NCBI RefSeq assembly: GCF_015291625.1
Contig: NZ_CP030047.1
Coordinates: forward strand, 7,874,001 to 7,938,000
Length of the DNA: 64,000 nt
Origin: Bradyrhizobium sp. CCBAU 53421
Lineage (GTDB): Bacteria; Pseudomonadota; Alphaproteobacteria; Rhizobiales; Xanthobacteraceae
Direction: 5' to 3'
Shown: in pieces, positions 44,877-53,436 of the stretch
Layout: each line of letters begins with the position of its first letter
Numbering within the stretch: the stretch's first letter is position 1
Program-made: the position numbers and the translations under genes
The notes under the pieces: model-generated
What the model was told of the DNA's origin: nothing
Databases searched by the model: none
What the model saw: only the letters and a program-made list of their open reading frames with translations

Positions 44877-47846
44877 TCAGCCCTTCAGCTTTTCGTTGGC
44901 GGGATCGACGAAACCCGGATGGCAGAGACGTCCGGCGGTGAATTCATTCTGCAGCCCGTTCCAGACCTGCACCTCCTCGCCATGGCGTGACGAGCCGCGC
45001 TTGACGAGCGCAAGGCCAATCGTCGATCCGACATGCGGCGAGTAGCAGCTGGAGCTAATGTAGCCCTGATCGTTCTCGAGCGTCGCTGCCGCGCCCTTTT
45101 CGAGGATGTGGGCACCACTGCGGAACGACATTCCAGAATCGAGCGGCACCACCCCCACGAGCTGGTGCCGGTTCGGGTCGTTGAGACCGTCCCGTTGCAG
45201 CATCCGCTTGCCGATGAAGTCCGCTTTGGTGACTGACACCATCTTGCCGAAGCCGAGATCTGCCGGCACGACCGTGCCGTTGATCTCGTTGTGTGTGACG
45301 TGGCCCTTCTCGATCCGCAGCACCGAGAGCGCCTCGACCCCGTACGCGCAGATTCCGTGGTCCTTGCCGGCTGCCATCAACGCATCGGCCACGGCCTCGC
45401 CGTAGCCGGCGGGAACGGCGAGTTCGTAGGCCAGCTCGCCGGAAAAGGATATCCGGAAAAGCCGGCCAGACAGCTTGCCGCCGAACAGCGAGACCTCCTT
45501 GGCGCCGAGAAATGGGAACGCTTCGTTGGACATGTCCTGGTCGACGATCTGCTGCAGGATGAGGCGCGATTTCGGTCCTGCGACGGCCATCTGTGCCCAC
45601 TGGTCAGTCACCGAGGCGAGCCGCACGTCGAGCTCGGGCCACAGCGCTTGGGCGCAAAATTCCAGGTGGTTCATCACGCCCGCCGCGTAGGCGGTCGTGG
45701 TCGTCATGAAGAAGCGGTCGTCTTCGAGGCGGCTGGTGGTACCATCGTCGTAGATAAAGCCATCCTCGCGCAGCATCAATCCGTATCGTGCCTTGCCGAC
45801 GGGCAGCTTTTTGAAGGCGTTGCAATAGACCCGATCGAGGAACTCCGCGGCATCCTTGCCGGTGATCTCGATCTTGCCGAGCATCGAGACGTCGCAAAGG
45901 CCTGCATTGCCGCGTACGGTCTTCACTTCACGGTCGACGCTTTGGCGCCAGCTCTTTTCCCCGGTAAGCGGAAACCAGGCGGAACGATACCACAGGCCCG
46001 TCTCGACGAACGTCGCGCCGTTCTTGGCCGCCCAATCGTGCAGCGGGGACTTGCGCACCGGCTGGAAATGCTTGCCATGCGAGCTACCGGCAAGCGCCCC
46101 GAAGGAGACAGGGCTATAGAACGGGCGAAAGGTGGTGGTGCCGATATCGGCGGGATTTACGCCGCGCGCCTCGGCGAGAAGGCCGATGGCATTGACGTTG
46201 GAGAGCTTGCCCTGGTCCGTCGCCATGCCGTTGGTGGTGTAGCGCTTGGTGAGCTCCACGTGCCCATAGCCTTCGCGAGCCGCAAGGCCGATGTCCTTGC
46301 GATGGACATCGTTCTGAAAATCGACGAACGCCTTGCCCTTGATGCCCGGAATGATCCAGAGCGGCTTTGAGGGGGCGGCAACAATATCGCCTTCGACCGC
46401 GCCGAACACGGCAGCCTGCACTTTGATGCCGAGCTTGCCGAGCAGCGCCGCGGCCTTGCTGGCGCCGGCCTGAAGGCAGCCGGCGAGATCGCTCGTTTTG
46501 ACAGCGGCGCCAGCCAGCGAAAGCCCGTTGTGATCCTCGGCCGCCAGGAAAGCGCCTTCTCTGTCCGACCATGTTGGCCTGCCGCCGCGATGGCAGGCGA
46601 GATGGATGACCGGGCTGAAGCCGCCCGACATAGCGAGCGCGTCAACAGCGAGCTTTTGCTTGCGGGCATTCTGGAGAATTGTGATGGAGGAGAGCGCCTT
46701 GCCGCCTTCGGCGTCGGGTACGAAGGCCCCGTTTATGATACGGGCCGGACCGTCATACACGCCTGCTGCGGCGCCGGAGCGACGGCTGTCGATGATGGCA
46801 GCAAGCTGCACGCCAGCCGTTTCGAGATCGCGAGCCAATATGTAACCGCTGTCGTTGGTGGTGACGACCGCGACCGACTTGCCCGGTGCAACGCCATAGC
46901 GATTGAGATAGGTGCGCATGGCGCCAGCCATCATCACCCCGGGGATGTCGTTGCCGCCGAAGACCAGCGGACGTTCTTCCGCGCCGGTGGCCAGAATGGC
47001 CTGCTTGGCCACAATGCGCCATAGCCGCTCGACGGGCAGCCGGGCACGCGGCTCTGAAATGTGCTTCTGGACCCGCTCGACTGCGCCGAAGACGTTGCCG
47101 TCATACCAGCCGAACGCTGTCGTGCGCGAAAAAAGCTGCACGTTGGGCAGGCTTGCGAGCTCGGCAACCGCCTGGCGGGCAAATTCGACCGCGGTCAGGC
47201 CGCCGATCGTCGCGGTTTCGGATAAGAGCCCCCCGCCGATCATCGCATTCTCGTCGACGAGAATGACCCGGGCGCGGGCGCGGCCTGCGGTCAGTGCCGC
47301 AGCAATCCCGCTGGCGCCGCCGCCGACGATCAGCAGGTCGCAGTGGGCCCAGCACTTTTCGTAGCGGTCAGGATCGGCCTCGTAGGTTGCCTTGCCGAGG
47401 CCGGCGGCCCGGCGGATCAAGGGCTCGTAGAGCTTTTCCCAAAGAGGCGCCGGCCACATGAAGGTCTTGTAGTAGAAGCCGGCGGACAGGAAGGGCGACA
47501 ATAGGCCATTGAGCGAACCGATATCAATCTTGAGCGAGGGCCAGCGGTTCTGGCTCTGCGCGATAAGGCCCTCGTAGAGTTCCTGCATGGTCGCGCGACT
47601 ATTGGGCTCGGTACGCCCACCGCCGCCGAGCGTCATCAGCGCATTGGGCTCGGATGCGCCGGCCGAAAGCGCCCCGCGCGGCCGGTGATACTTGAAGGAA
47701 CGGCCCATCAGCATCTGGCCGTTGGCCAGCAGCGCCGAGGCAAGGCTGTCGCCTTCGAGCCCGGTCATGCGCCTGCTGTCGAAAGTGAAAGACAGCGGCT
47801 TCGCGCGGTCGATCAGGCCGCCTTTGTCGAGACGATAGGACGTCAT
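44877..47846 (-). CDS. soxA: Sarcosine oxidase alpha subunit
   Basis: 989 residues. N-terminal SoxX-like region with SFTFDSRRMTGLEGDSLASALLANG and FKYHRPRG, a Rossmann domain (LLIVGGGASGIAAALTAGRARARVILVDE), a thioredoxin-reductase-like middle, and a C-terminal aminomethyltransferase (GcvT-like) domain that binds tetrahydrofolate (RTYCN-type DRVYCNAFKKL, GLMLREDGFIYDDGT, IEKGHVTHNEINGTVVP). The subunit carries NAD and receives the methylene group as 5,10-CH2-THF. Overlaps soxD by four bases. Confidence 0.94.
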   Translation of the reverse strand: MTSYRLDKGGLIDRAKPLSFTFDSRRMTGLEGDSLASALLANGQMLMGRSFKYHRPRGALSAGASEPNALMTLGGGGRTEPNSRATMQELYEGLIAQSQNRWPSLKIDIGSLNGLLSPFLSAGFYYKTFMWPAPLWEKLYEPLIRRAAGLGKATYEADPDRYEKCWAHCDLLIVGGGASGIAAALTAGRARARVILVDENAMIGGGLLSETATIGGLTAVEFARQAVAELASLPNVQLFSRTTAFGWYDGNVFGAVERVQKHISEPRARLPVERLWRIVAKQAILATGAEERPLVFGGNDIPGVMMAGAMRTYLNRYGVAPGKSVAVVTTNDSGYILARDLETAGVQLAAIIDSRRSGAAAGVYDGPARIINGAFVPDAEGGKALSSITILQNARKQKLAVDALAMSGGFSPVIHLACHRGGRPTWSDREGAFLAAEDHNGLSLAGAAVKTSDLAGCLQAGASKAAALLGKLGIKVQAAVFGAVEGDIVAAPSKPLWIIPGIKGKAFVDFQNDVHRKDIGLAAREGYGHVELTKRYTTNGMATDQGKLSNVNAIGLLAEARGVNPADIGTTTFRPFYSPVSFGALAGSSHGKHFQPVRKSPLHDWAAKNGATFVETGLWYRSAWFPLTGEKSWRQSVDREVKTVRGNAGLCDVSMLGKIEITGKDAAEFLDRVYCNAFKKLPVGKARYGLMLREDGFIYDDGTTSRLEDDRFFMTTTTAYAAGVMNHLEFCAQALWPELDVRLASVTDQWAQMAVAGPKSRLILQQIVDQDMSNEAFPFLGAKEVSLFGGKLSGRLFRISFSGELAYELAVPAGYGEAVADALMAAGKDHGICAYGVEALSVLRIEKGHVTHNEINGTVVPADLGFGKMVSVTKADFIGKRMLQRDGLNDPNRHQLVGVVPLDSGMSFRSGAHILEKGAAATLENDQGYISSSCYSPHVGSTIGLALVKRGSSRHGEEVQVWNGLQNEFTAGRLCHPGFVDPANEKLKG

Positions 47847-48115
47847 ATCGCCGTCTCCGTGCGCACGGCGGCGTCCCGGGCGCCTTCGATCTCATGGGTT
47901 GCGGTGTCCCGCGTCACCACCAGCCAGCGGCGGCAGCCGGACGTGTGGTGCCAATGTTCGTCGTAACGGCCCCGTGGATTGGCGCGCAGATAGACATAGT
48001 CGAACCACAGCTCTTGGGCAGCGTCCGCGGCAGGACGCACGAGTGCGGCCCCCTTCACGGTGAATTCTTCCCTGGGCCTTTGCCCGCAATGTGGACAGGG
48101 GATGAGGCTTGCCAT
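47843..48115 (-). CDS. soxD: Sarcosine oxidase delta subunit
   Basis: 90 residues. Zinc-binding CPHCGQRPREEF at the N-terminus and WHHTSGCRRWLVVTRDTATHEI at the end are the delta-subunit hallmarks. Lies between soxB and soxA; stop overlaps the soxA start (ATGA). Confidence 0.93.
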   Translation of the reverse strand: MASLIPCPHCGQRPREEFTVKGAALVRPAADAAQELWFDYVYLRANPRGRYDEHWHHTSGCRRWLVVTRDTATHEIEGARDAAVRTETAI

Positions 48116-48139
48116 TTCGGTGTCCTTGCTGTCCCGAAA

Positions 48140-49390
48140 TCAATGCAGATTCGGTTGGGCGCCCTGGCCCTTCTCGTCGACGAGATACCCGCGCTCGAAC
48201 CGGTCTAGACGCATTTCGCGGGTCACCGCGTGCGGTTGGTTTTTGGCGATGAGATGGGCGAAGCAGAAGCCCGAGCCAGGTGTCGCCTTGAAGCCGCCAT
48301 AGCACCAGCCGGCGTTCAGATAGAGATTGTCAAGATGGGTACGGTCGATGATAGGCGTGCCGTCCATGCTCATGTCCATGATGCCGCCCCACGAGCGCAG
48401 CACGCGGACCCTCGATAGAGCGGGTATCATCGCCTTGCCGGCTTCGATGACGTGCTCGACGCTGGCAAGATTGCCGCGCTGGGCATAGGAATTGTAACCG
48501 TCGAGATCGCCGCCGAAAACGAGGCCGCCTTTGTCGGATTGCGAGACATAGAAATGGCCAGCGCCGAAAGTGACAACGCAGTCAATGAAGGGCTTCAGAC
48601 CTTCCGAGACGAAGGCCTGCAGCACATGACTTTCGATCGGGAGTTTGATGTCCGCCATGGCGGCCACCTGAGAGGAATTACCGGCCACGGCGACGGCGAG
48701 CTTGCCGCAGCCGATAAAGCCCTTGGAAGTCTCGACGCCAGTCACCCTGCCCCTTTCGCGGCGGATGGCAGTGACTTCGCATTGCTGGATGATGTCGACC
48801 CCCATCGCATCGGCGCCACGCGCATAGCCCCATGCCACGCCGTCGTGGCGCACCGTGCCGCCGCGGCGCTGGATGAGGCCGCCCTGAATCGGGAAGCGAG
48901 CGTCGTCGAAGCTGAGGAAGGGAAGCATCTTTCTGACCTGCGTCCGGTTCAGCAGGTCGGCATCGACACCATGCAGCCGCATGGCATTGCCACGCCGCGT
49001 ATAAGCATCGCGCTGGGCGTCTGTATGAAAGAGGTTCAACACGCCGCGCTGCGAGACCATGGCGTTGAAGTTGAAGTCCCGCTCCAGCCGTTCCCACAGC
49101 TTCAGGGAAAGCTCATAGAATGGATTGTTGCCGGGCAGCAGGTAGTTCGAGCGAATGATCGTCGTATTGCGCCCAACGTTGCCAGAACCGATGTAGCTCT
49201 TCTCCAGAACAGCGACGTTGCGGATTGCGAATTCCCTGGCGAGATAATAGGCGGTGGCAAGACCATGCCCGCCACCGCCGACGATGATGACGTCATAATG
49301 CGATTTGGGTCTGGGCTCGCGCCAGGCAGGCTTCCATGCGGCATTGCCGCGGAGGCCGTTCAGGAAAATGGAGAAAGCTGAATAGCGCAT
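48140..49390 (-). CDS. soxB: Sarcosine oxidase beta subunit
   Basis: 416 residues from ATG 49390 (MRYSAFSIFLNGLRGN), the canonical start; longer frames are spurious. FAD-binding DVIIVGGGGHGLATAYYLA, NVAVLEKSYIGSGNVGRNTTIIRSNYL, and the covalent FMN His in GGTVRHDGVAWGYARG. It oxidises sarcosine to glycine. First gene of soxBDAG-purU, 88 bases from a divergent AraC regulator. Confidence 0.94.
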   Translation of the reverse strand: MRYSAFSIFLNGLRGNAAWKPAWREPRPKSHYDVIIVGGGGHGLATAYYLAREFAIRNVAVLEKSYIGSGNVGRNTTIIRSNYLLPGNNPFYELSLKLWERLERDFNFNAMVSQRGVLNLFHTDAQRDAYTRRGNAMRLHGVDADLLNRTQVRKMLPFLSFDDARFPIQGGLIQRRGGTVRHDGVAWGYARGADAMGVDIIQQCEVTAIRRERGRVTGVETSKGFIGCGKLAVAVAGNSSQVAAMADIKLPIESHVLQAFVSEGLKPFIDCVVTFGAGHFYVSQSDKGGLVFGGDLDGYNSYAQRGNLASVEHVIEAGKAMIPALSRVRVLRSWGGIMDMSMDGTPIIDRTHLDNLYLNAGWCYGGFKATPGSGFCFAHLIAKNQPHAVTREMRLDRFERGYLVDEKGQGAQPNLH

Positions 49391-49478
49391 GGTCTGTTCC
49401 ACGATATTCGGCCTTGTATAGCGGCGATTTTCGCGTAAAAATTTCACAGGAGAGCCATAAAAGACCACACAGCGGCCA

Positions 49479-50429
49479 ATGAGCGAGCCGGCCAGCAGAC
49501 TGACGCAAACCATGGGCTTTCTGTTGCTGCCCGGCTTTGCGTTGATGTCCTATGCTTCCGCAACCGAGCCGTTGCGCGCCGCCAACCTGCTCGCCGGCCA
49601 GGTTCTCTATGATGTCAGGCCGCTGTCGGTCGATGGCGCCGCGGTGACGAGTTCGTCGGGCGCCGTTATTCCTTGCCAGCGTCTCGATCAATCGCTGTTG
49701 CACACGATCTTCGTCTGCGCAGGCGGAAATCCTTCGACCTTGGGATCTGCAGCGCTTTATGCGGCTCTTCGTCAACTGTCCCGAAGCGGCGTGCGACTCG
49801 GAGGAATTTCGGGCGGACCTTACATTCTCGCTGCAGCGGGACTGCTCGACGGGCGGGATTTTACCATTCACTGGGAGCACGCCGCGGCCCTGATCGAAGC
49901 CTTCCCTCATCTGGCTCCAAGACAGGCGCGTTTCGTGATCGATGGCAACCGTATCACCTGCGGGGGCGGCGTGGCGCCGCTCGACATGATGCACGCGTTG
50001 ATCGCCGACCGGATGGGCACCGATTTCGCCCGGCGCGTGAGCGATTGGTATCTTCACACCCAGGTCGCCGAACCGGCCGCGCCGCAACGCGCCTCGGCGG
50101 CGGAGCGTTTCGGGGTCAACCATCCCGTTCTCTTGAACATATTGGAGAAGATGGAGGCTGCGATCGAGCAGCCGCTGGATCGCTCACAGATGGCCGTCTA
50201 TGCCGGCGTCAGCCAGCGCCACCTCGACCGCCTTTTCTCCCGGCATCTCAATGCGGGATACCTCGAGGTGTATCGAAACATGCGCCTGGCACGCGCCCGG
50301 CGATTGCTGCAGCAAAGTCCACTCTCCGTGTCTGAGATCGCATTCGCCACGGGCTTCTCCAGCGCATCACATTTTTCACGCACCTATTCCACCCTGTTCG
50401 GCAAGACTCCGAAACAAGAGCGCAAATGA
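49479..50429 (+). CDS. GlxA/GbdR-like AraC family activator
   Basis: 316 residues: N-terminal DJ-1/PfpI (GATase1-like) domain (FLLLPGFALMSYASATEPLRAAN, GGISGGPYILAAAGLL, ITCGGGVAPLDMMHALI) and C-terminal double AraC helix-turn-helix (MAVYAGVSQRHLDRLF and LSVSEIAFATGFSSASHFSRTY). This is the layout of GbdR, which activates glycine betaine/dimethylglycine/sarcosine catabolism. Divergent from soxB, so the sox operon is its most likely target. Confidence 0.88.
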   Translation: MSEPASRLTQTMGFLLLPGFALMSYASATEPLRAANLLAGQVLYDVRPLSVDGAAVTSSSGAVIPCQRLDQSLLHTIFVCAGGNPSTLGSAALYAALRQLSRSGVRLGGISGGPYILAAAGLLDGRDFTIHWEHAAALIEAFPHLAPRQARFVIDGNRITCGGGVAPLDMMHALIADRMGTDFARRVSDWYLHTQVAEPAAPQRASAAERFGVNHPVLLNILEKMEAAIEQPLDRSQMAVYAGVSQRHLDRLFSRHLNAGYLEVYRNMRLARARRLLQQSPLSVSEIAFATGFSSASHFSRTYSTLFGKTPKQERK

Positions 50430-50608
50430 TAGGCCGTCCGGTCCAGCTTGAGCCTCAGAGAACAGTCGATGAAGCCGACCGTTGCGGCATATTCCATTCG
50501 GATGCCGTTTGCTTCCTGCAACCACTTCAGTATGCGCGACGTGTCGTTCGCATGATCGCTGCTTTCCCAGATCAAATGTAAGCTCCGTTATTTGTTTCAC
50601 TACTGACA

Positions 50609-50794
50609 CTACCGTGCTGCTTCAAGCATCGCTCGCAAGTTTTCGCAAATTGCCGACATCAACCGTTCGAGATCGGCGCGCGTCTCGGCCTTGTGGAGGA
50701 CGAATAGATCTGAGAAGGCGCTTTCGAGGATCGGCCGTACCGGCCCGAAGATCAAAAGGTCCGTCTTTTCGTCCGAAAGCGAAGCAACGGTCAT
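50609..50794 (-). pseudogene. N-terminal fragment resembling a 2-hydroxyacid dehydrogenase
   Basis: 61 residues: TDLLIFGPVRPILESAFSD, FVLHKAETRADLERL and a closing NLRAMLEAAR look like the first 60 residues of glyoxylate/hydroxypyruvate-type dehydrogenases, but the frame stops and nothing of the NAD-binding domain follows. A good ribosome site (AAAGGAG) precedes ATG 50794. Probably a truncated remnant; the resemblance is by eye only. Confidence 0.35.
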
Positions 50795-51104
50795 CAGCAC
50801 TCCTTTCCAGACGTTTATTCAGTGAGTGCGGCAATTTCACATGCGATCAAGGAAATCCCTGACCATGCGCAAATTGAAATATGCATGGCGCCCTAGTACG
50901 AGGTGCTACGATGTCGAGATCGCGGGCGACAAGGCGTTCGAGTACCAACAGGCAGCCGAGCATCGCCTCGTATCTGTGACTGGCGTCATCAACATACCGC
51001 ATGGCCACGAACATTACTCGTCTGCGCAACGAACATTCGCAGTTGTCTGCCCGAGATTGCCAAGCGATCCAGCAATTTGACGATCCGCAGGTATCACCCC
51101 GGTA
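50795..51104. other. No gene recognised
   Basis: About 310 bases between the fragment and solute-binding protein 2; short frames only. Confidence 0.4.
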
Positions 51105-51971
51105 TCATCTGCCGCACAAGCTGGATGACGTCGCGTCAGGCATCTCGGCTTCCGAAAATCCGTATTTCTGCAGTATCTTCAGGAGTGCGCCGTCGATCTT
51201 CATTGCCTTCAGCTGCATATTATAGGCATCGCGAAAGTCGGCGTCTTTCTGGCGGAACGCAACAGCTGCGTAGTTGAAATGCGGTTGGCCTGCAGCGTCC
51301 CGCTTACCGACAAAGGGGACGGCGCGCTCTACGCCTTTGGTTTTGAGATCGTCATACAGAGCGGCGATAGAGGCCGCGGTCGCTGACACCGCATCAACCC
51401 GGCCCGCGATCAGCGCCGAGATCGCTGCCTGATTATCGGGAAACAGGGTCTGCCGGTCCCTAGGCACGCCGGCAGCCAATGCATCCGCGGCCGTGCTGAA
51501 GCCGCGAGCCGTGCCAATGGTTGCAGCCGCGTTCTTGGCGACATCTTCATAGCTGTGCAAGTTCTTGGGATTTCCGGTCTTCACCAGCAAAGCATCGGTC
51601 ATTTTGATGTCGGGATCACCGAATGCTACAAGACGGCAGCGCTCAGGAGTGACGAACAGCCCAGCAGTCACGGCGTCGGCCCGGTGCGCCTGGAGTGCGG
51701 GGATCAGGGCGGAGAACTCCGTGCTGACGGCCTCGAATTTTCCTATCCCCATCCGCTCCAGCGCTGTCCGCAGCACGTCGACAGCGAACCCGTGATACTC
51801 GCCTTTCTCGTCAGTCACACCCCAAGGCACCTGATTGTAGACCGCCACGCGCGCCGAACCGGTGCGGAGAGCCTGCTGGTATGCGCTCTCGGCATGTACC
51901 GAGGTCGCCGTAAACATCCCGAGCACCGCCCCTCCCCAGACGCGAAAACCAAATCCTGTCAACAAGCGCAT
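51105..51971 (-). CDS. EhuB-like solute-binding protein (copy 2)
   Basis: 288 residues, signal peptide ending SVHA/ES. Very similar to copy 1 (shared NPKNLHSYEDVAKN, AADALAAGVP, FPDNQAAISALIAGR blocks, and the C-terminal YGFSEAEMPDA). It keeps the ligand Arg (VTPERC) and three aromatics at EhuB ring-box positions (NQVPW, STEF, GLFV), more than copy 1. Start ATG 51971 follows GAGGCGGAGGGCGGGT. The GntR palindrome lies 35 bases upstream, shared with the divergent M24 gene. Two binding proteins sharing one permease pair would widen the range of solutes. Confidence 0.87.
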   Translation of the reverse strand: MRLLTGFGFRVWGGAVLGMFTATSVHAESAYQQALRTGSARVAVYNQVPWGVTDEKGEYHGFAVDVLRTALERMGIGKFEAVSTEFSALIPALQAHRADAVTAGLFVTPERCRLVAFGDPDIKMTDALLVKTGNPKNLHSYEDVAKNAAATIGTARGFSTAADALAAGVPRDRQTLFPDNQAAISALIAGRVDAVSATAASIAALYDDLKTKGVERAVPFVGKRDAAGQPHFNYAAVAFRQKDADFRDAYNMQLKAMKIDGALLKILQKYGFSEAEMPDATSSSLCGR

Positions 51972-52005
51972 ACCCGCCCTCCGCCTCTATCGTTGACGAC
52001 TACGC

Positions 52006-52018
52006 TATACCTGGTATA
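52006..52018. promoter_or_regulatory. GntR operator copy 8, TATACCTGGTATA
   Basis: Perfect palindrome between divergent binding protein 2 (start 51971) and the M24 hydrolase (start 52075); positioned to control both. Confidence 0.75.
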
Positions 52019-52074
52019 CCTTTTCGTCAACGATATAGCCGCGATTTTCGAGCACCGGGTCAGAAAGGTCAGCA

Positions 52075-53277
52075 ATGATGGCGAGTTCACAGGCGGACGA
52101 AGTGGGACGACGAATCGAGAAGCTGCGCGGCGAAATGGCGCGCTTGTCGATCGACGCTTTCGTTTTGACCGATCAGTCCAACTTCGAATACTTCACCGGC
52201 TACAGGTCGTTGTTCTGGGCATCCAAATCGCGTCCGTTTTTCGCGGTGATCTTTGCGGACGACAATGCACCGCTCATCATTACGAGCACAGCTGAGGCGC
52301 GAACGCTCAATCAGTCCGTCGGCATGCCCGCCAACCTGCGCGTTGAATTTTACAGTGGGTTCATCGAGGCGGGCCTGGCAAAGCTGATGGACAGTGTCGC
52401 GCCCAGATTGCCCGTTTCGGGCGTGATCGGCCTCGATTATGGCAATGACCATTTCGGGCGCGGATCGCTGACACTCCCCGAGATGTGGCACGCGCGTCGG
52501 CAAGACATCGAGATCATCGACGGGTCGGACGCGATCTGGAACGTACGCATGATCAAATCCGAATATGAAATCGAGCTGAAGCGGCAGGCAATGAAGGTCG
52601 CCACTGACGCGTTCTTTACCTGCCTTGAGGCGCTTCGGATTGGCGACACGGAGGAACAGTTCGCGACAGCGCTGAAGCGCGAGATGCTTGCTCAAGGGGC
52701 GGAGAGCGTGCCGTGGCTACCGGTGCGCTTCGGCCGAGCCGACATGGCCTATAGCCTGAGGCCCACGAAAAGGCAGCTGGTTGAGAACGATTACATCTGG
52801 GTCGATATCGGATGTGTCCGCGAGGGCTATATGTCTGATGTCAATCGTATCGCCAAGGCCGGCACGGTCACGGACGAAGAACAGGACGCCTACAGGACTA
52901 TTCGAAAGCTCACGCTCGACGTACTGCACTCCATTCGTCCCGGAGTGACGGGCGGTGATGTGTATAGAAACTGCGAGAGGCTCGCTTCCATAACGCCGTT
53001 TGGCGCACCGGCAGCCGCCGCATCGCGGATCGGACACGGTTCGGGTATCGATCTGACTGAGCCGCCTTCGATCATGGCGGCTTCCCAGGAGGTGATCAGG
53101 CCCGGGATGATCATTCATATTGAGCCCAAATATGAAACCCAGCTCGGCGTATTCCAGCTCGAAGAGGTTGCCGTGGTACGCGAGTCAGGGATCGAAATGC
53201 TGACGATAGCTGCGCCCGAAACGCTTCCGGCGTTGAAAGTGCATAAAGGCCGCGTGCAGACCGAGTTGGTGCCCTAG
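52075..53277 (+). CDS. M24 family hydrolase (creatinase/prolidase/ectoine-hydrolase-like)
   Basis: 400 residues. N-terminal creatinase-like domain (IDAFVLTDQSNFEYFTGYRS) and C-terminal pita-bread domain with all five metal ligands: Asp244 (WVDIGC), Asp255 (YMSDVNR), His321 (RIGHGSG), Glu350 (IHIEPKY) and Glu364 (LEEVAVV). Keeping the dinuclear metal site argues for a hydrolase of the prolidase/aminopeptidase P/EutD kind rather than metal-free creatinase. In ectoine breakdown the M24 enzyme opens the ring; a similar first hydrolysis is plausible here. Start ATG 52075 or 52078 with AAAGGTCAGC upstream. The shared GntR operator puts it in the regulon. Confidence 0.85.
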   Translation: MMASSQADEVGRRIEKLRGEMARLSIDAFVLTDQSNFEYFTGYRSLFWASKSRPFFAVIFADDNAPLIITSTAEARTLNQSVGMPANLRVEFYSGFIEAGLAKLMDSVAPRLPVSGVIGLDYGNDHFGRGSLTLPEMWHARRQDIEIIDGSDAIWNVRMIKSEYEIELKRQAMKVATDAFFTCLEALRIGDTEEQFATALKREMLAQGAESVPWLPVRFGRADMAYSLRPTKRQLVENDYIWVDIGCVREGYMSDVNRIAKAGTVTDEEQDAYRTIRKLTLDVLHSIRPGVTGGDVYRNCERLASITPFGAPAAAASRIGHGSGIDLTEPPSIMAASQEVIRPGMIIHIEPKYETQLGVFQLEEVAVVRESGIEMLTIAAPETLPALKVHKGRVQTELVP

Positions 53278-53365
53278 GCCTACGGAGCCGGCCGGTCGCG
53301 GAACAGCGAACATTGGAGGCGAGCGTTGTGACTGCTCAAAGGTAGCCTTCACGCGGATGAGCCGG

Positions 53366-53385
53366 GGCTGCCTTTTCGGGCAGCC
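53366..53385 (+). terminator. Hairpin after the M24 gene
   Basis: GGCTGCC (53366-53372) pairs with GGCAGCC (53379-53385) over loop TTTTCG. No long T tract follows, so it is a modest terminator candidate, about 90 bases beyond the M24 stop. Confidence 0.45.
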
Positions 53386-53436
53386 GCTCGTTGGACCGGC
53401 GCAGTTCGAGAAGGACGATTTTAAACTGGAGACGTT

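Noticed and set aside
45291..46370. 359-codon + strand frame
   Set aside because: Shadow of soxA on the opposite strand, as is the 48452-49381 frame opposite soxB and 57052-57690 opposite lpdA.
25703..53277. Calling the regulon a standard ectoine degradation cluster
   Set aside because: No EutC-like cyclodeaminase, no DoeC/DoeD dehydrogenase/transaminase and no MocR-type EnuR regulator are present, and a P450 system is added; only the general layout agrees.
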